Positions 37,737-50,450 are shown, counted from the first letter of the stretch. The stretch is 64,000 nt of DNA from Tachypleus tridentatus (GCF_004210375.1 NC_134830.1:46195094-46259093); one strand, 5' to 3'. The notes: generated by a model not told the origin, from the letters alone. A program made the numbers and translations.

Positions 37737-37836
37737 TAGTGTGTGTATTTTCTTAAAGCAAAGCCACATCAGGCTATCTGCTGTGTTCACCGAAGAGATC
37801 GAACCCCTGATTTAAGTGTTGTAAATATGTAGACTA
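37737..37836 (-). mobile_element. tRNA-like SINE family 2, copy 3 (partial)
   Basis: The tail (TTTTCTTAAAGCAAAGCCACATCAGG on the plus strand, in two parts) leads into CGAACCCCTGATTTAAG and GTTGTAAATATGTAGACT, where similarity ends. The first part of the tRNA-like head is missing. It is 115 bp downstream of Thr-SINE copy 7. Confidence 0.8.
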
Positions 37837-38009
37837 TTATCGTATAAACAAAGTATTAGTTATACAGTTACAACATGTGCATTAACTACAGTAATTAATC
37901 TCGTAATCTAGGAAAAACAAAAAAAACTAACATTGTATAATGTTTTGGGACAACAGGGTGCCATTTCGGCTGTTCCATTCTGTAAACTAAGGTAAAACAA
38001 TTAAATGAA

Positions 38010-39400
38010 TAAATTGAAAAAACGCTTCAAACCAATTCTTATTATTCATATGCTAAGGAAGCTTTCTTTAAACTCAGTTAAATTTACTGTTTGCATAACA
38101 TCTAAACTCAACCCATTCCAGAGGCCAATCACACTGTTAGAAAATAAAATTTTCGTAGTTGAAGATGACTCCTACCGTGCCAAAATGTATACTTGTGTCC
38201 CCTAGTCCTACTATTCTTACTGTTAAATACGAAGAAATATGATTCATCAACACTATCAATTCCCTTTAAAATCTTAAACATCTCAATCAGATCCTCCTAA
38301 CTCATCTTTTTTTTTGTTTTTAAAAAGAAAAAAAAAAGAGAAATTTCAACCTCTCGTATTATGACAATCCTTCTATCACAGGTACCATTCTAGTAGCCAT
38401 TCTTTAAATTGTAAGGAGCCCAAGACTGAACACAATACTCCAAACAGGTCTTATGCAATGAAATTATAATGTCTATACTTGTATTCAATATTTCTGTAGA
38501 TGCAACCTAAAATCCTGTTTGTTCTATTACTAGCAATAACATATTGTGTAGATGGTTTAAGAAACTGATCAACCATTACATCAAGATCCTTTTCTTTCAT
38601 AACACTTAAAGTTATTCCCATCTAAATTATATTTAAAATAAAAAATTGTGACATCACGCATGCATTACTTTGCATTTATTGTAATTGAAACTCATTTACT
38701 TGCTCAACTCACTAAATGATATAAATCCTTCTGTAAATCAGCAGAATTCTTTTCACAGATAAAAACACCCTAGACCTTAACATTATCTACACATTTCAGT
38801 AATGTATTGACTATTCCTCCATCTATACCATTGACGTAAATAAAAAAAGAGCAAAGATTCTGAGGCTGAGCCATAAGGTACCCCACTTTTGACATTAATC
38901 CAGTTAGACTAAACTCAATTTTAAACAACCCTCTGTTTTCTTCCATCCAATTTATCCCTACACCTAATGATACAATTTTTATAAAGCTTTCATGTGGCAC
39001 CTTCTCAAATGCTTTTTGAAAATCCACATACACTAAATCTGCAACCTTACCCTCACCTAAATAAGCAGTAACCTTTTCAAAGAATGTCAAAAGATTTTTA
39101 AAGCATCATTTTCCCTTAGTGAAACCATATCAACTCTCTAATAAAATTCTAAACTTTGTTAAATGGCTTTGAATAGCACCTTTTGTCAGACTTTCCAAAA
39201 CTTTTCTAAGAAATGATTAAGATAAATGGGCCAATAATTAGTGGGACAATTTTATCACCTCCCTTGAAAAGATGAGTGACATTAGCTATCTTCCAATACT
39301 TTAGTACCTGCCCACTATTCAAGGACTTACAAAAAATAATAGCAAGTAGCTCACATATCCAATCCTTCTCAGTAATATGGTGATGTTTGTACTGTAAAGG
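38010..39400 (-). pseudogene. L2/CR1-like LINE, RT and C-terminal fragment
   Basis: The frame 38770-39090 reads FFEKVTAYLGEGKVADLVYV, DFQKAFEKVPHESFIKI and IYVNGIDGGIVNTLLKC. The catalytic F-A-D-D position is replaced by CVDN. Lower coordinates give the thumb and the C-terminal domain (FKILKGIDSVDES at about 38250). It is the same family as 20040-21950, and the 3' parts align (GAAGATGACTCCTAC occurs in both). It lacks the endonuclease. Confidence 0.88.
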
Positions 39401-39659
39401 TTGGTTTAAGTGATGATTCTATTTTAGGTTGTGAAAGTAGGACTTATGGCAAGTACAACAATACACACTGAAACATACATATAATTTCTTTACATTTTGT
39501 CTACAATATCCTCTTACAATGAGTAATAAAAATAATCTTAGATGGAAGTACTATAGTTTCAGGACTATGTTTATTTTAATTATTTTTTAGTTATTCTTGA
39601 TGCTAGAAATTACTTTTTTTTTTATTAGTGTAGCACTTTTTAAATGCTTTCTAACCAGT

Positions 39660-39872
39660 CACATCAAATATAAAGATTCATGATGACCAGAAACCCACTT
39701 GAAGTAAAAATGCATGTATGCATATTTTCTTAAAGCAAAACCATATTGGGCTATCTGCTAAGTCCACTGAAAGTAAAAATACATTCTCAAGATGGCAGGT
39801 AGGGATATTAAAACTTTTATTAAAATAAAGTACAGAACAACTTTCTTAAGTCATTTTCAGGTTATCCTAAGA
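39660..39872 (-). repeat. Penelope-type tail (core deleted), with a nested SINE fragment
   Basis: On the minus strand AACCTGAAAATGACTTAAGAAAG, then TTGTTCTGTACTTTATTTTAATAAAAG and TTTTAATATCCCTACCTGCC, follow the same tail family as at 10.7-11.6 kb. The GGTCGAAAC segment is missing, so no hammerhead core remains. A SINE tail is inserted at 39716-39770. Confidence 0.65.
39716..39770 (-). mobile_element. tRNA-like SINE family 2, copy 4 (55-bp tail only, TSD)
   Basis: Only the tail is present (TATTTTCTTAAAGCAAAACC, GGGCTATCTGCTAAGTCC on the plus strand). It interrupts a Penelope-type tail repeat and is flanked by AAGTAAAAATGCAT (39702-39715) and AAGTAAAAATACAT (39771-39784), 14 bp with one mismatch. 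Confidence 0.82.
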
Positions 39873-41289
39873 ATATAAATATATATAAATGGAGTCAACG
39901 TGTCATTTAACAAATGATTGGAGATTGTATTTTTTGTTAAGTGAAATGTTAGAGCTATGAAATTTTAGCAGATACAGTATTTCCTTATGTTAAACATACT
40001 GCTTCTGAAGTCAAAGCATGCTACGTAAATAAAACCTTCATATTTAAATAAACAGTAACTATTTTTGAGGACACTTCTTGCTACCACCAAAGTTTGATGT
40101 AGATTCACAGTAACATTAACTTTAAAAAGTATGACTAAATTATTGTTTGGAAAGTTACATAGATCTCATTCTGATATTTTTATGTTAAAACAGAAACAGT
40201 TGAAGTGTCAGAGTGGTATGTCATATACTATAACAGTATGAGAACAATTTAACAAGTTATGAATATTTCATAAATACTTGACTGTTTAGACTCTGCCTCA
40301 TGGAGAACATACTTCAATATTTGTTGAGTGCAAAGTGCCACAATGTTCTATCTGTACAATACTCACTTGAAGTTTCAAAACCCAGTCTTTTAGCATTTAA
40401 GTCCTCAGATTTATGGCTGAGCCAGCAGGAGCTTTGAGATATATATATGAAAAAATTTGGAAGTTCCTGTTTTATATCTCAAACATTTCTAGTTTCACAT
40501 ATTTTCTTCAGTCTTGCATTTGTCTCCTATTAAAAGACAAAGCATTACAATTTTTTGCTTGCAGTATTCTTGAATAACTAAAGTTTTGATTTTGTCATAT
40601 TGTATTTCAATCATGAGTGCTGTTACTATATTTACAATACTTCATTTATATCTCTCTTCAGTTTTGCATACACCTAAAACTGAAACATAAACTCTTGACA
40701 TAGATTTTATTATGGAGTATTTATGATCTGCAAAAACTTTGAGTTTTAAACATTTGTATTTCCATCCAAGAAGATGGATGATTGGATCCATACTATTTCC
40801 ACTGGGATATGACAACCTGTAATTTTATGACCTTTATTCTTGTATGGTACTTTTTTATTGGTTAGATGACAACCCATAACAGTGTAATCTACAAACATGT
40901 GACTGTGTTTCTGTGAATAATGCAGTGTGTTTCATGTGATAAAAGAAAGATATTCCCACAATGTTTGCTTTTACACTTGTTTTCTTTACTGTTTTCATAG
41001 TTATTTTTGATACTACACATTATTTCAAATGGCATATACAAGGAAGAGAATCCTGACTCATACTTACTAGTATATCTACCTGTGCTACTCTTTGAGCCAG
41101 ACTTACACAAGATTATACTGGTGCAAACTTGTTTGGAACATCTATTGTGATATGCAGCATTTATCTGAGCATTAGGGTTAGAGTATATTTACAGCCTTTG
41201 GAAGTACAGCTTACAAGACTATTATAAGTACATGTAGAAACCTGCATTGACATGTGAAAAAATTATTTAAATAAATATATACTATAAAC

Positions 41290-41402
41290 TAGTTTGTTTG
41301 TTTGTAATTAAACACAAAGGGCTATCTTTGCTTTACTCACCATGGATATAATAACCCTGTTTCTAGCATTGTAATTCTACAGACATACTGCTGTTCCACT
41401 GG
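41290..41402 (-). mobile_element. tRNA-like SINE family 3, copy 2
   Basis: The tail GTTTGTTTGTTTGTAATTAA and CACAAAGGGCTATCTTTGCT (plus strand) is followed by CCATGGATATAATAACCCTG, TTTCTAGCATTGTAATTC and ACAGACATACTGCTGTTCCA. The landmarks follow copy 1 at 8833 in order. Confidence 0.75.
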
Positions 41403-44400
41403 AGTCACTAAAGTTGTCATGGTGGTTTTAATATAATCACACTATCACAACACAATAATCCTTTCCAGTCATTAGACAGTCAATCAGTTTGAACTTTATT
41501 TTTATATTTTCCTGCCAATAAACTATTTATTTTTTTACAATTGCCAACTAGTTGGCAATCGATTTTTATCGATAAGACTGAGAAAAATTCTTGCTAGATG
41601 TTACAAGTTTCTTAATGACCTAACTGTTAAACATGTGAAACCATGACAGAAACAAATAAAATACAATGTATGTGTAAAATATTACAAATTATCATATAAC
41701 AAAAACAACAAGAAACATTCCATAAAAATGAAACTATTTAAGAAATAGAAATAGTTTACTGAGGTTGTTTATCTACAACCATCACCCTGACCCAAGCAGT
41801 TTTTGCCCATTTCATTGTTTTGACTAAATCTCTTATTGTTGCACCAATCAGATAACTGTGTACTTATCGAACCTTTGGATACCATTGTTTACCTCAATCC
41901 AGATAAAAAGTTAGACAAATAACCATTCATTTTTTAAAATTTAGGAATAGTATGCTATTCTTATCTTTATTCCTTCATAAGTATGTTTCTCTAAAAATCT
42001 GTCAAAACTTTTAAACCAAATTAACTGCATGCATAGTAGCAGAAACTTTATGAGGATTGTCACTGTTGGATTACTTCTGAAGTTACAGATTTGTTTCAAG
42101 TTTCTACTTATTTTTAGTTTTGTGGAGATACTGGTTTTATTGTAGAGTTAGCTCGTACGTATTATGGTAGAGGAAAACTCTCACATATAAAGTAACAGAG
42201 GTTATATTTTCACCCTTGTGTTTGTGTCAGCAAGATTTTTCAAAAACAGTTAAATGGATTTAGATGAAAGTTGGTATACTTTTGAATTATGATCCAATTA
42301 GGAAGTGAACAACTTTTGGATGATCAAGATAAAAGGTTAAGGTAATGAAAATAATAAAAAAAAACCATCTGTTAATGCAGGGACAATTTCTTACACTATT
42401 TTTGCTCTATAACTCAGCCAAAAGTAATTGGAAACTTGGTAAACACATGTAGAGTATTATTTCTCATTGTTCTGCCAAATTTAGTCTGTCACAGTTTCAT
42501 ACTTCTTGAGTACCAAATATGATCAGTTCTGCATAGCTCAACTGGGTGACCCCTCTAGTTATCACAGAATTTTGTTACAGCAATGATGTTATAGAGTATG
42601 GTGTACTACAAACTTCACATGTAAGCATGGTCTGTGTTCCAAGTGGGTTTCAGTTCTGTGGTGAACCATTATATGCTGATCACATACATATTAGAATGAC
42701 AAATGGCATAAATTTATATAAACAATCCCATCCAATACACAAGAGGTTTTCACTGTGTTTATTAAGCATAATCTTTAGTTGTACTACCAGCTAATGCTGT
42801 AATTAGAGAATTACTTATTCATCCTGTTTTCATGTGAAGAAATGAAGCCATGCTTGATCAAACAGTTCTCTTTCCAAGAGCCAAAAACAGAAGCATTAAA
42901 GTTACAGTAAACAAATAACAAAGCTTGGGATTATGCTGCAAAATGGAGTAGTAGTCAAAACATGCTAGTGAATTACTACTTGTAACTCCACATACATCAC
43001 ATTGACATATTCACTCAGATGAATAGCTGAGAACAACAAATATCATAGGTTCTGAAGATGTCTTATAAATATATCCAATTTTTCTTGCAGCATAAGAGAT
43101 ATATATAGCTAGTGTTTAGATAAGTCAGATGCAGAAAGCTGAAATTATTCACAACTACCAGGTTTGAGATGCAAGCTACAATCTTTATTTATGATCAATG
43201 ACAAAACTCTTGCTCGAGTTTTGAATTATGTCACATAGTTTACAAAGTAAAAAATCCAGTTGTTTTATTAACTAACTTGGCCTGGTTAACTGAGTTGCAA
43301 TTTTATATCTTGCTTGGCCTTGATTTCCATTCTATAAATATTTCAACTTCACAGAAGAAAACAAACAATGCACTAAAATCTTCTGTAGGTAACCTACATA
43401 ACACTGATGTTCCCAATGTGAAAAGGCAGTTATTGAATTCCAAGCTTTTTGTGTAGACTGACACAACAAGAATCCTGCTAATTTTGTCCTTAAGGAACTG
43501 AAAATGTTCACAGCACCTAAGATGCAGTACTAATTACCTATAGAACATGCCACATTAAGAGAATCCTAAATTCAACTCTCTTTATGTAACAAAGTGCCAC
43601 ACTCATAATTTTTGTTGTTAAATCATTTGCATTAATCAAAGCTTATATTTTTTTATTACTTGTTTGTCTCTACTTTTGAACTGATAAGATCAAATGGAAG
43701 ACAGCTGCACCCACCATAAACTCTTGTAGAATTTTACCATCATCCTAATAATATATTCATGGCCTAAAGTGTGAAACCAAATTTATATTTTGAAGTAATA
43801 GGACATGAATGATAAATAAAAATCAACACATTTAAGATCACACAAGAATGTATCACAGTGGTTCATCATGTAGCAGTTGGGAAAGGTTATTGCATTGCAA
43901 CTGGTTAAATACAGCAAATGAAGAAACTGTACTTAGATAGAAGGTAAGTGAAAGAAACTCTTAAAATAGGATGATAATACACTTGAAATATTAAAATAAT
44001 CAAGGAATTCACCCAGTCAACAACCTTGTTTCAACTGCCATTTCTTCAGAATACATAACCCAAGTGGTATCTAGTAATGACAGTGATCATGTGTAGACTG
44101 TGAAATTATGCTTGTGTAACTAAGGTAGCACATTACCTAAATTTAGTTCTAGTAAACAAACTTTTATATTTATTGCTTGTTTTGTAAAAGAAGTATTAAA
44201 TAGAAATATATAAAACAGGAAAACACAATACTTATAATTGACAAAAATGGCTGATAATCCAGTTTAGTTTTAGAAAGGAAACACAAGCATTCTAAGATCA
44301 CTGTCAGAGAAGAATGACAAGAAATATGGATAAGCAAAAAATCTTACTTCCACTAATGACTAACTCTATGATAATTTAAAACAAATAAGGCTACCCTTAA

Positions 44401-45424
44401 ATAATTAATTTGAAAAAATAATTAGTGTCCCATGCTTAATTCCAATTATTCTGACTCATCAATGATGAATGACATGAGTATTCATGCACCCAAGTATTAA
44501 TTTTGTTCCTTTGGCCAAATATGTTCTTTGTAGCTTGTTTTATTGACAATTCTTCAAAAACTCTTTGAATAGCCTAATATGTTATTCCAAACTGTATTTT
44601 TTTTAATTAGAAGAAATAATGAACATAGAAAAACAATTTTATAGACTTAGCTGTTATTGGTCCTAATACTCAATTTTACTCTTTTATCAAGTTTATCAAT
44701 ACTGAAATATATTTTTGTTAATTTTTAATAAAGAATATCACCTGTAACAATATGCTAGATGTGCTTTTCACAGTTTCAGAAACATTAAAGTATACATTAC
44801 TTAACATGTAAATATAAAACAGGTAGGTATATTTCTTCTTCTTTACCTTTTGAAATATTCAAAATTGTGTAATTCTTCAAAGTCATGTTTATTAAAGTAT
44901 AATTACAGATCATTAGTATCACATTTGAAGGTATTTAGAGATGAAACATTTTCTCCAAAAAACATTAAATAAAATGAATAAAATTAAGATATTTTCAATC
45001 ATATCACACACAGGACATAAGCATTCTTTCAGAAATTCACAAACACAGCACTAGAATTTCATGTTTTTATGAGACTGTACACCTAGTGAATATATGCTTT
45101 ACTTATAATTGGTTGTTTACTAAGCTGTCTATATGATAAACAGTAACATATCATTGCCAAATGATAAACTTACAAAAATATAGTTAGCCCACAGTTTATT
45201 TTATTTGCCTGAAATGGGCACACATTTCAAACAAGGTTATGTTCATTATTTCTGGCCAACAAAGTAGAAGTATTTTGATATTTACACAGCATGACATAGT
45301 ATACAAGAAAAACACAGTACCACAACAACACATTTCTAGAAGCCACCACAGTAAAAATTAAAATCACTATTCACCATTCTTTCAAGAGACAAAACAAAGT
45401 ATAACAGAAATATTATGTACTTTG

Positions 45425-45640
45425 TACCCGTGGCAAACCTACGAAAGCTATTCCCACCATCTCTAATTTTGTACTGACTGGAGGGAAAACAGCACCACTA
45501 TTTTCAATGTGGGATTAACTGCAACTCCTATAATTTGCAAACAGCTTAAAGTGCAGAAACTATTTTGCAGTATTGCACAGAATCGAACCTAGCTTATCAG
45601 CTTAAAATTCCAAAGATCTATTATAGGCCGAGCCCTGCTT
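45425..45640 (-). mobile_element. Very diverged tRNA-Thr-type SINE relic
   Basis: Order-preserved family landmarks remain: CCTACGAAAGCTAT, CATCTCTAATTT, GACTGGAGGGAAAACAGC, GTGGGATTAACTGCAACTCC, ACAGAATCGAACCTAG and, at the end, TAGGCCGAGCCC. Similarity is low, and this could be a related family. Confidence 0.55.
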
Positions 45641-45850
45641 CCTGAAATGAGATCTTAATTAACCATGTTATACATTTTTTTAAATTTTGGTTTGTTTTAC
45701 ATTATGAAGGCATTATTCATCTGTAATAAATATTTTACTTTGTCATGGACAAAAAGTTGTTAGTTACAAGTTTCAAAGCTAATTCAATAAATATTTGTTA
45801 ATCTTGTAACAAAGCAAGTTACATTACTTGAAAATTAAAAAATGTTTAAC

Positions 45851-45935
45851 TCATAAATATTTGTGATCAGTTTGTTCCTTGTGATGCTGTTTCAATAACA
45901 GCTTCCGTGTGTTCTTTTTCAAAGTTTGTGAAGGG
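45851..45935 (-). CDS. Possible alternative terminal exon downstream of CNIH4 (speculative)
   Basis: A plausible acceptor (TTGTTTTTCAG|CC; AG at 45936-45937) opens a stretch that is open in two frames. With the phase-2 junction of the CNIH4 exon at 48063 it would encode a basic 27-residue tail ending at TGA 45851-45853. In the other frame it reads PFTNFEKEHTEAVIETASQG and stops a few residues later. The second peptide looks more protein-like but has no recognised homologue, and its phase does not fit the CNIH4 donor. It could be an alternative last exon, a 3' UTR exon, or chance. Confidence 0.2.
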
Positions 45936-46282
45936 CTGAAAAACAAGTCATGGAAAGTAATATGTATATAAACAGAACTACTTATTGAAAATAACTTGTA
46001 CCTTTAATCAGTTCGATATGAAAGCTAGCATATTTTACACTGAACATTTTTTTTTTCTTATATAGGCAGTTTAAAATCATTCTAGAAACTGTAATAATTA
46101 GAATGTTACACATTACACTAAATCAAGAAACCCTCAAAAAAGAAATCATAATTCCTTTTATTTTTGAACACTAAAACAATAATAATACAAAAAATATTTT
46201 CAATGTTGTCTACAAACAATTTTAAAATGGACATTTGTTCCAGCTCAAGTTGTAGCTATTGCAGTTTTCACAATACACAGAA

Positions 46283-46298
46283 TTTATTTATTTTTATT
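46283..46298 (-). terminator. Candidate CNIH4 polyadenylation signals (AATAAA, overlapping)
   Basis: On the minus strand three AATAAA hexamers overlap within TAAATAAAAATAAATAAA, about 410-425 bp downstream of the CNIH4 stop codon. This is the first strong cluster after the terminal exon. The region is AT-rich, so single hexamers are expected by chance; the clustering and distance make this a reasonable but unproven signal. Confidence 0.35.
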
Positions 46299-46707
46299 TA
46301 GTGATAAAAATTTCAAATAAAAAATACACACATGTTAAACACTCGCATGTTACAAACTAAAAGATCATTAAATCAAAATATAAAAGTTTAAGTAAAATTT
46401 TAATTAATACTTAGTTAATTACTGGTAATTAATTAGTATATGTTATCATTGTTTTGTGTAGTTTTTTTTACTTATCTTTTAAAATTGATAATAAATTAAG
46501 AAATTACTTTTAAATATATACTTCTTTTCTATGTATAAGGAATAACCCAGCACTAATCGCAAAATGTATTATACCAATCATCATGTATGTAATGAATTTT
46601 AGTTTTTCTTTTTTGGAAGAAATTTAATAAATTTTTCTTTTTTCACAAAAATTTAAAATGTCCTTTAGTTGTTTCCCATAAAAATATTTAAGTTCATTCC
46701 AAAACTC

Positions 46708-46768
46708 TCAAAAATCTTCAGATGCTCCAGATGAAGGAATAGATTTAGTTAGGAGAGATATTATCATG
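46708..46768 (-). CDS. CNIH4: Cornichon homolog 4-like protein, terminal coding exon
   Basis: This exon follows a good acceptor (TTTTTCTTGCAG|C; AG at 46769-46770). Spliced to the exon at 48063, the junction codon becomes TGC (Cys), followed by MIISLLTKSIPSSGASEDF and TGA at 46708-46710. Known CNIH4 ends with a Tyr-x-Met-Ile-x-x-Leu pattern a few residues before its stop, so MIISLL lies where expected. The extra 12-residue Ser-rich, acidic-ended tail is longer than in vertebrate CNIH4. The 1294-bp intron before it contains a pogo-like MITE. Confidence 0.85.
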
Positions 46769-47169
46769 CTGCAAGAAAAATAAACACATTGTCACTAATT
46801 AATAGTTACATACTACAATGAATAACATGCAAAAATATTTTTAAAAAGTAAACAAGTCTTCAAAATATGTTCTTACTCAATCTAATCATTTACACAAATA
46901 TGTTTTAAAATCAATCTTCTTATAACCTATCTGGATAATTATGTTAAACAATAATGAAAAAACAGTAACTAACAAAATAAAGTTCAAGGAGCATATTTGC
47001 AAGTCAGTTTTAAAGATTATTCTTGTTTCTGTTTCAGAAAATGTCAAAATATCACACTGCAGTAACAAATACAATTAAAAAATGTACAATTTCTTTCCTA
47101 CACTATATTATAGATGGGAAGCTTAATGAATGGTAATTGAAAATAATCAGAATATTTATAACGTGTATA

Positions 47170-47957
47170 CAGTGAAACCTCATTGGTAGGGAACACACTG
47201 ACAAGCCAGAAAAATTTTTTATATAGAGAAATCTTTGCAATAAGAAATCTTATCAATACTACATATATTTCTATTTCATATCAAGACAGATGTTTATTAC
47301 AGAAGACATGGACTTCCTATGGGTACATGATTCATTAATCCATTTACGACTCTACAATAGTGAAGTAGAAATAGATCAAAACAAGAAATGATGTGATAAT
47401 TACTGTCCACAAGACACTAACGCTCACAGTGGGTACTAACTTATTATCATATTTCTAGAAAAAGACCTTCACTAATAGAAGGCTCTGGTTTCTTAATGAC
47501 CATCACAGCAGGGATGCATGTACAAACAATATACAAGGGATATCAAGAGAATATATGAATGATTCATGCTAAATTTAAATGATGTTAAATATTCCAAAAT
47601 GAAGAAACAGAAATAAGTATAATTAAAACACAATGTTGTTTATACAAGAAAGCAACACATTTTACATCCAAGTCACTGGCTTCATCAGTGATGATTTACA
47701 TGAAGATAACGACAATGTCACTTTGATTGTTCAATTTGAATAATCATTTATGACACACAAGATAAACTCAGTTTATTGTACATACACTGCTTTTTGCTTA
47801 CCCCCTTTCATGTCTTCTCTTACTACTTTGCACCCCAACCTTTAGCAATCAATAATGCATGTTATTAATACTGTCCATATTATTTGCAAAGTGACTGCTT
47901 TGATTATCCAAATGTCTCTATAACTCGAAAGAGTTATTTCATTATAAGGTTTCACTC
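47170..47957. mobile_element. Pogo/Tigger-like non-autonomous DNA element (MITE)
   Basis: The left end CAGTGAAACCTCATTGGTAG and the right end (reverse complement GAGTGAAACCTTATAATGAA) form terminal inverted repeats, each flanked by TA. The CAGTxAAACCT start and TA target are hallmarks of pogo/Tigger elements. The 788-bp body has no transposase frame. It lies in the CNIH4 intron between the exons at 46708 and 48063. Confidence 0.6.
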
Positions 47958-48062
47958 TATTACACTTGAAAATAATAAATAAATACATGTAAATAATATA
48001 ATGAAGTGATTTTTTTTCAGACTATACATATTAATACTTCAGTATATTAAAAACTCACTTAC

Positions 48063-48203
48063 CAATACAGATATATAAAAAAAAATATCAAATAGAAAGC
48101 AAGGCGGATCAGGGAATCTCTTGTATGCTTCTTTAAGTTTCCACGATTGTGTATTTCTGTTGGATCATAAATCCCAAAGTTGCCAGATGGTACGTGAATA
48201 ACC
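48063..48203 (-). CDS. CNIH4: Cornichon homolog 4-like protein, penultimate coding exon
   Basis: This 141-bp exon runs from an acceptor at 48204-48205 (TTTTAG|G) to a donor at 48061-48062 (TATTG|GTAAGT). Its first base completes a Lys codon from the exon at 50338. It then encodes [21 protein letters not shown], the cornichon signature region, with DPTEIHNRG typical of the CNIH4 subgroup rather than CNIH1-3. A second hydrophobic segment follows ([14 protein letters not shown]), which is the last membrane helix. The exon ends two bases into a codon, compatible with the exon at 46708-46768. A 2134-bp intron separates it from the upstream exon. Confidence 0.94.
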
Positions 48204-50337
48204 CTAAAAGAAAAAAAAAAAAAAAATTCATGTATCTCTTATTCTCTACAAAAAACTCAACCATATTACAGTCTTCTCTATATGCATATATTCAATGTAT
48301 CACCTAAACAAGAAATAATAAAAATGATAGTGATTTTCAACTACAAAAAACACTATTTTTGGTTATTAAACCAATAGTTTTAACCATCTCTGGAAATTAC
48401 TTATGCACATTCCAAAATTAGTGAAATAGAACAAAGAAACAGGCTTAAATAATACATGCATCCATATGCAGGTCAATAACATAAACTGATATGCTAAATA
48501 TACGTACTTCACACACTTAACTCCTCTCTGTAACTCGAGAGGCTTATAATGCTATTAATTTGGTTCCAATACCCAAAGTGGACACAGCACAAATAGATCA
48601 TAGTGTAGCTTTGTACTATATACAAAAAAACACTTGACAGCATGACACAATGCTGATATTTTCTTACAACTGTAAACATCATTCTAAGTTAAAGAGTATA
48701 GAATGTAAGGTAGAAATGCTCTCATATGTACTTTTCAAATATATTTTAATGTATTATGCATGTGTGTTTCTTTAATTTAAAAAAACCAACAAAATTAACC
48801 TTGTGTAAGGAAAATGAACCATTCTCTGGTTGGCCATTTGGGTAACCATAATTTTAGTTTATTGCTTTATACTGTACAGTTTTCATTGTACAATTTTCTG
48901 CAAGGGATGGTGATGTTGATTTTATACCCACCTGAACAAACTTCCTACAGAGTCTCTACTCTACATGCATGCATCACAGAAGTCCATTGAAGCTTCACAG
49001 AAGGGCCTGATAGTATGGAGTAATTAAATGTACAGTGATTTCAATTATTTCAGATATCCTTCTCATGAAAAAAAGCCATTAATTTCAAGAAGTACCTGGA
49101 ATTTTAAAACTTTGGCTTATAAGCCTTCATTAACTCAACTTTTGTTTATTATCTTCTTAAAACTGTAATGGCTTTTTGGGCCAGAGGATTTGCTTCCTTG
49201 GTTTCAGAAGCTACATGGTGCCTTTTGATTCTAGATAGTTTAATTCTACCTAATCACTGACTTGATTGTACACCATTCACTATCAGTAGGGTTTGAACAA
49301 AGACAAAATGGGTAGCAATAGCCTAGTACATTGTGAAGAAAACCTTGGACAATTAATCTACAAAACTATGTTTATATGTTTTAGGTACCTTGTGAAGAAC
49401 AAGAACAGTTTTTAAGTGATATATTTTGCTGACAATATTTTAATATAGCTTTCATGATTAGTAAAAAAAAAGTAAAAGTTGTTATAAGGCTTTCAGAAGT
49501 CTTATAAGCACTTCTACTTTTTACTACACTGAAGATATGGGTCTGTTGCACAATCAAGGAACCATTCTTCAGCTGAAAGATGCCATTGTGATGGGGATTC
49601 AAGTGGTTATTTAGATGTCTTGTACTATAATATTCAATGCCAGCAAGGTTGGATGTACAAAAAATAGTGGTAACATGGAAACAGATGCCATAGGGGAATC
49701 ACTATTACCATTTCTCAAAAACCCATGCAGTACACTTCCTATGATATCATATCCACAAACATAAAATATTTTGTGTGTATGTTACATGGTGCACCATACA
49801 CACTGTTCACTGAGTTTACTTTAAAATGCAACATCAGAAGTAAAGGAATCAAATTACATTAACACAGTAGTAGCTTAATAAATAATAATTTATTAACATT
49901 GCAATCTTGGCATTTTGACAGTATTTTGGTTCATTTTCTTCAAGTGTGTTACAAAAAAGGTGTATAAAGCTTATATTCAAACAAAATGTAGTAACATAAG
50001 GTTTATAGATAAAAAATATTGTCATCTGAGAGCACTGAAATTGTACAAGTGAGGTTTACTATTTAAAGAAATTGCAATTTACTGTTGAAATATTATTTTT
50101 TCTACAACAAAAATTGTGCTTACAAATAAGTTTGTTACTTTACTACTATATATTGTGTTAAATAATCATAAGTCCTGAATCAACATGATTATTTCTGATA
50201 TAAAAGCAGTTCAAGTTTATAGAATTAATTAATTGATCAATAATTAATAATTCCAATTTATTTAAGAAAAAATTTCAAATGATTTTTTTAATCCATTCAC
50301 AATTATTAACTATCTTAAATAACTGAAAATTACATAC

Positions 50338-50450
50338 TTGTAGGCTTGCCAAATGGTCATTGGTATATTTAACAGGAAGAGAAACCAATGAAATGTAACT
50401 AGAAGGAAGAAGGTTAGAACACCATTCCCAATCAATTCTGGAATAACCCA
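50338..50450 (-). CDS. CNIH4: Cornichon homolog 4-like protein, internal exon
   Basis: This 113-bp exon lies between an AG acceptor (50451-50452, preceded by a long T tract on the coding strand) and a GT donor (50336-50337, AA|GTATGT). It starts in phase 0 and ends two bases into a codon. It encodes 37 residues beginning WVIPELIG and continuing FHWFLFLLNIP to IWQAYK, closely matching the middle of metazoan CNIH4, including the HW and LLN landmarks. The hydrophobic stretch between them is a membrane segment. Cornichon proteins are small ER/Golgi membrane cargo receptors that sort clients into COPII vesicles; vertebrate CNIH4 escorts GPCRs. The preceding exon(s), about 45 residues in known CNIH4, were not found up to 64000. 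Confidence 0.93.

Larger units (their letters stand above)
27640..46282. other. Intergenic spacer between striatin and CNIH4
   Basis: No host gene was recognised. Repeats occupy parts of it and are listed separately. Stretches 28620-31530, 32640-34090, 35700-36150, 36495-37340, 39880-41285 and 41405-45420 are AT-rich with only chance short frames. I did not recognise a divergent gene next to the striatin promoter. Confidence 0.55.
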
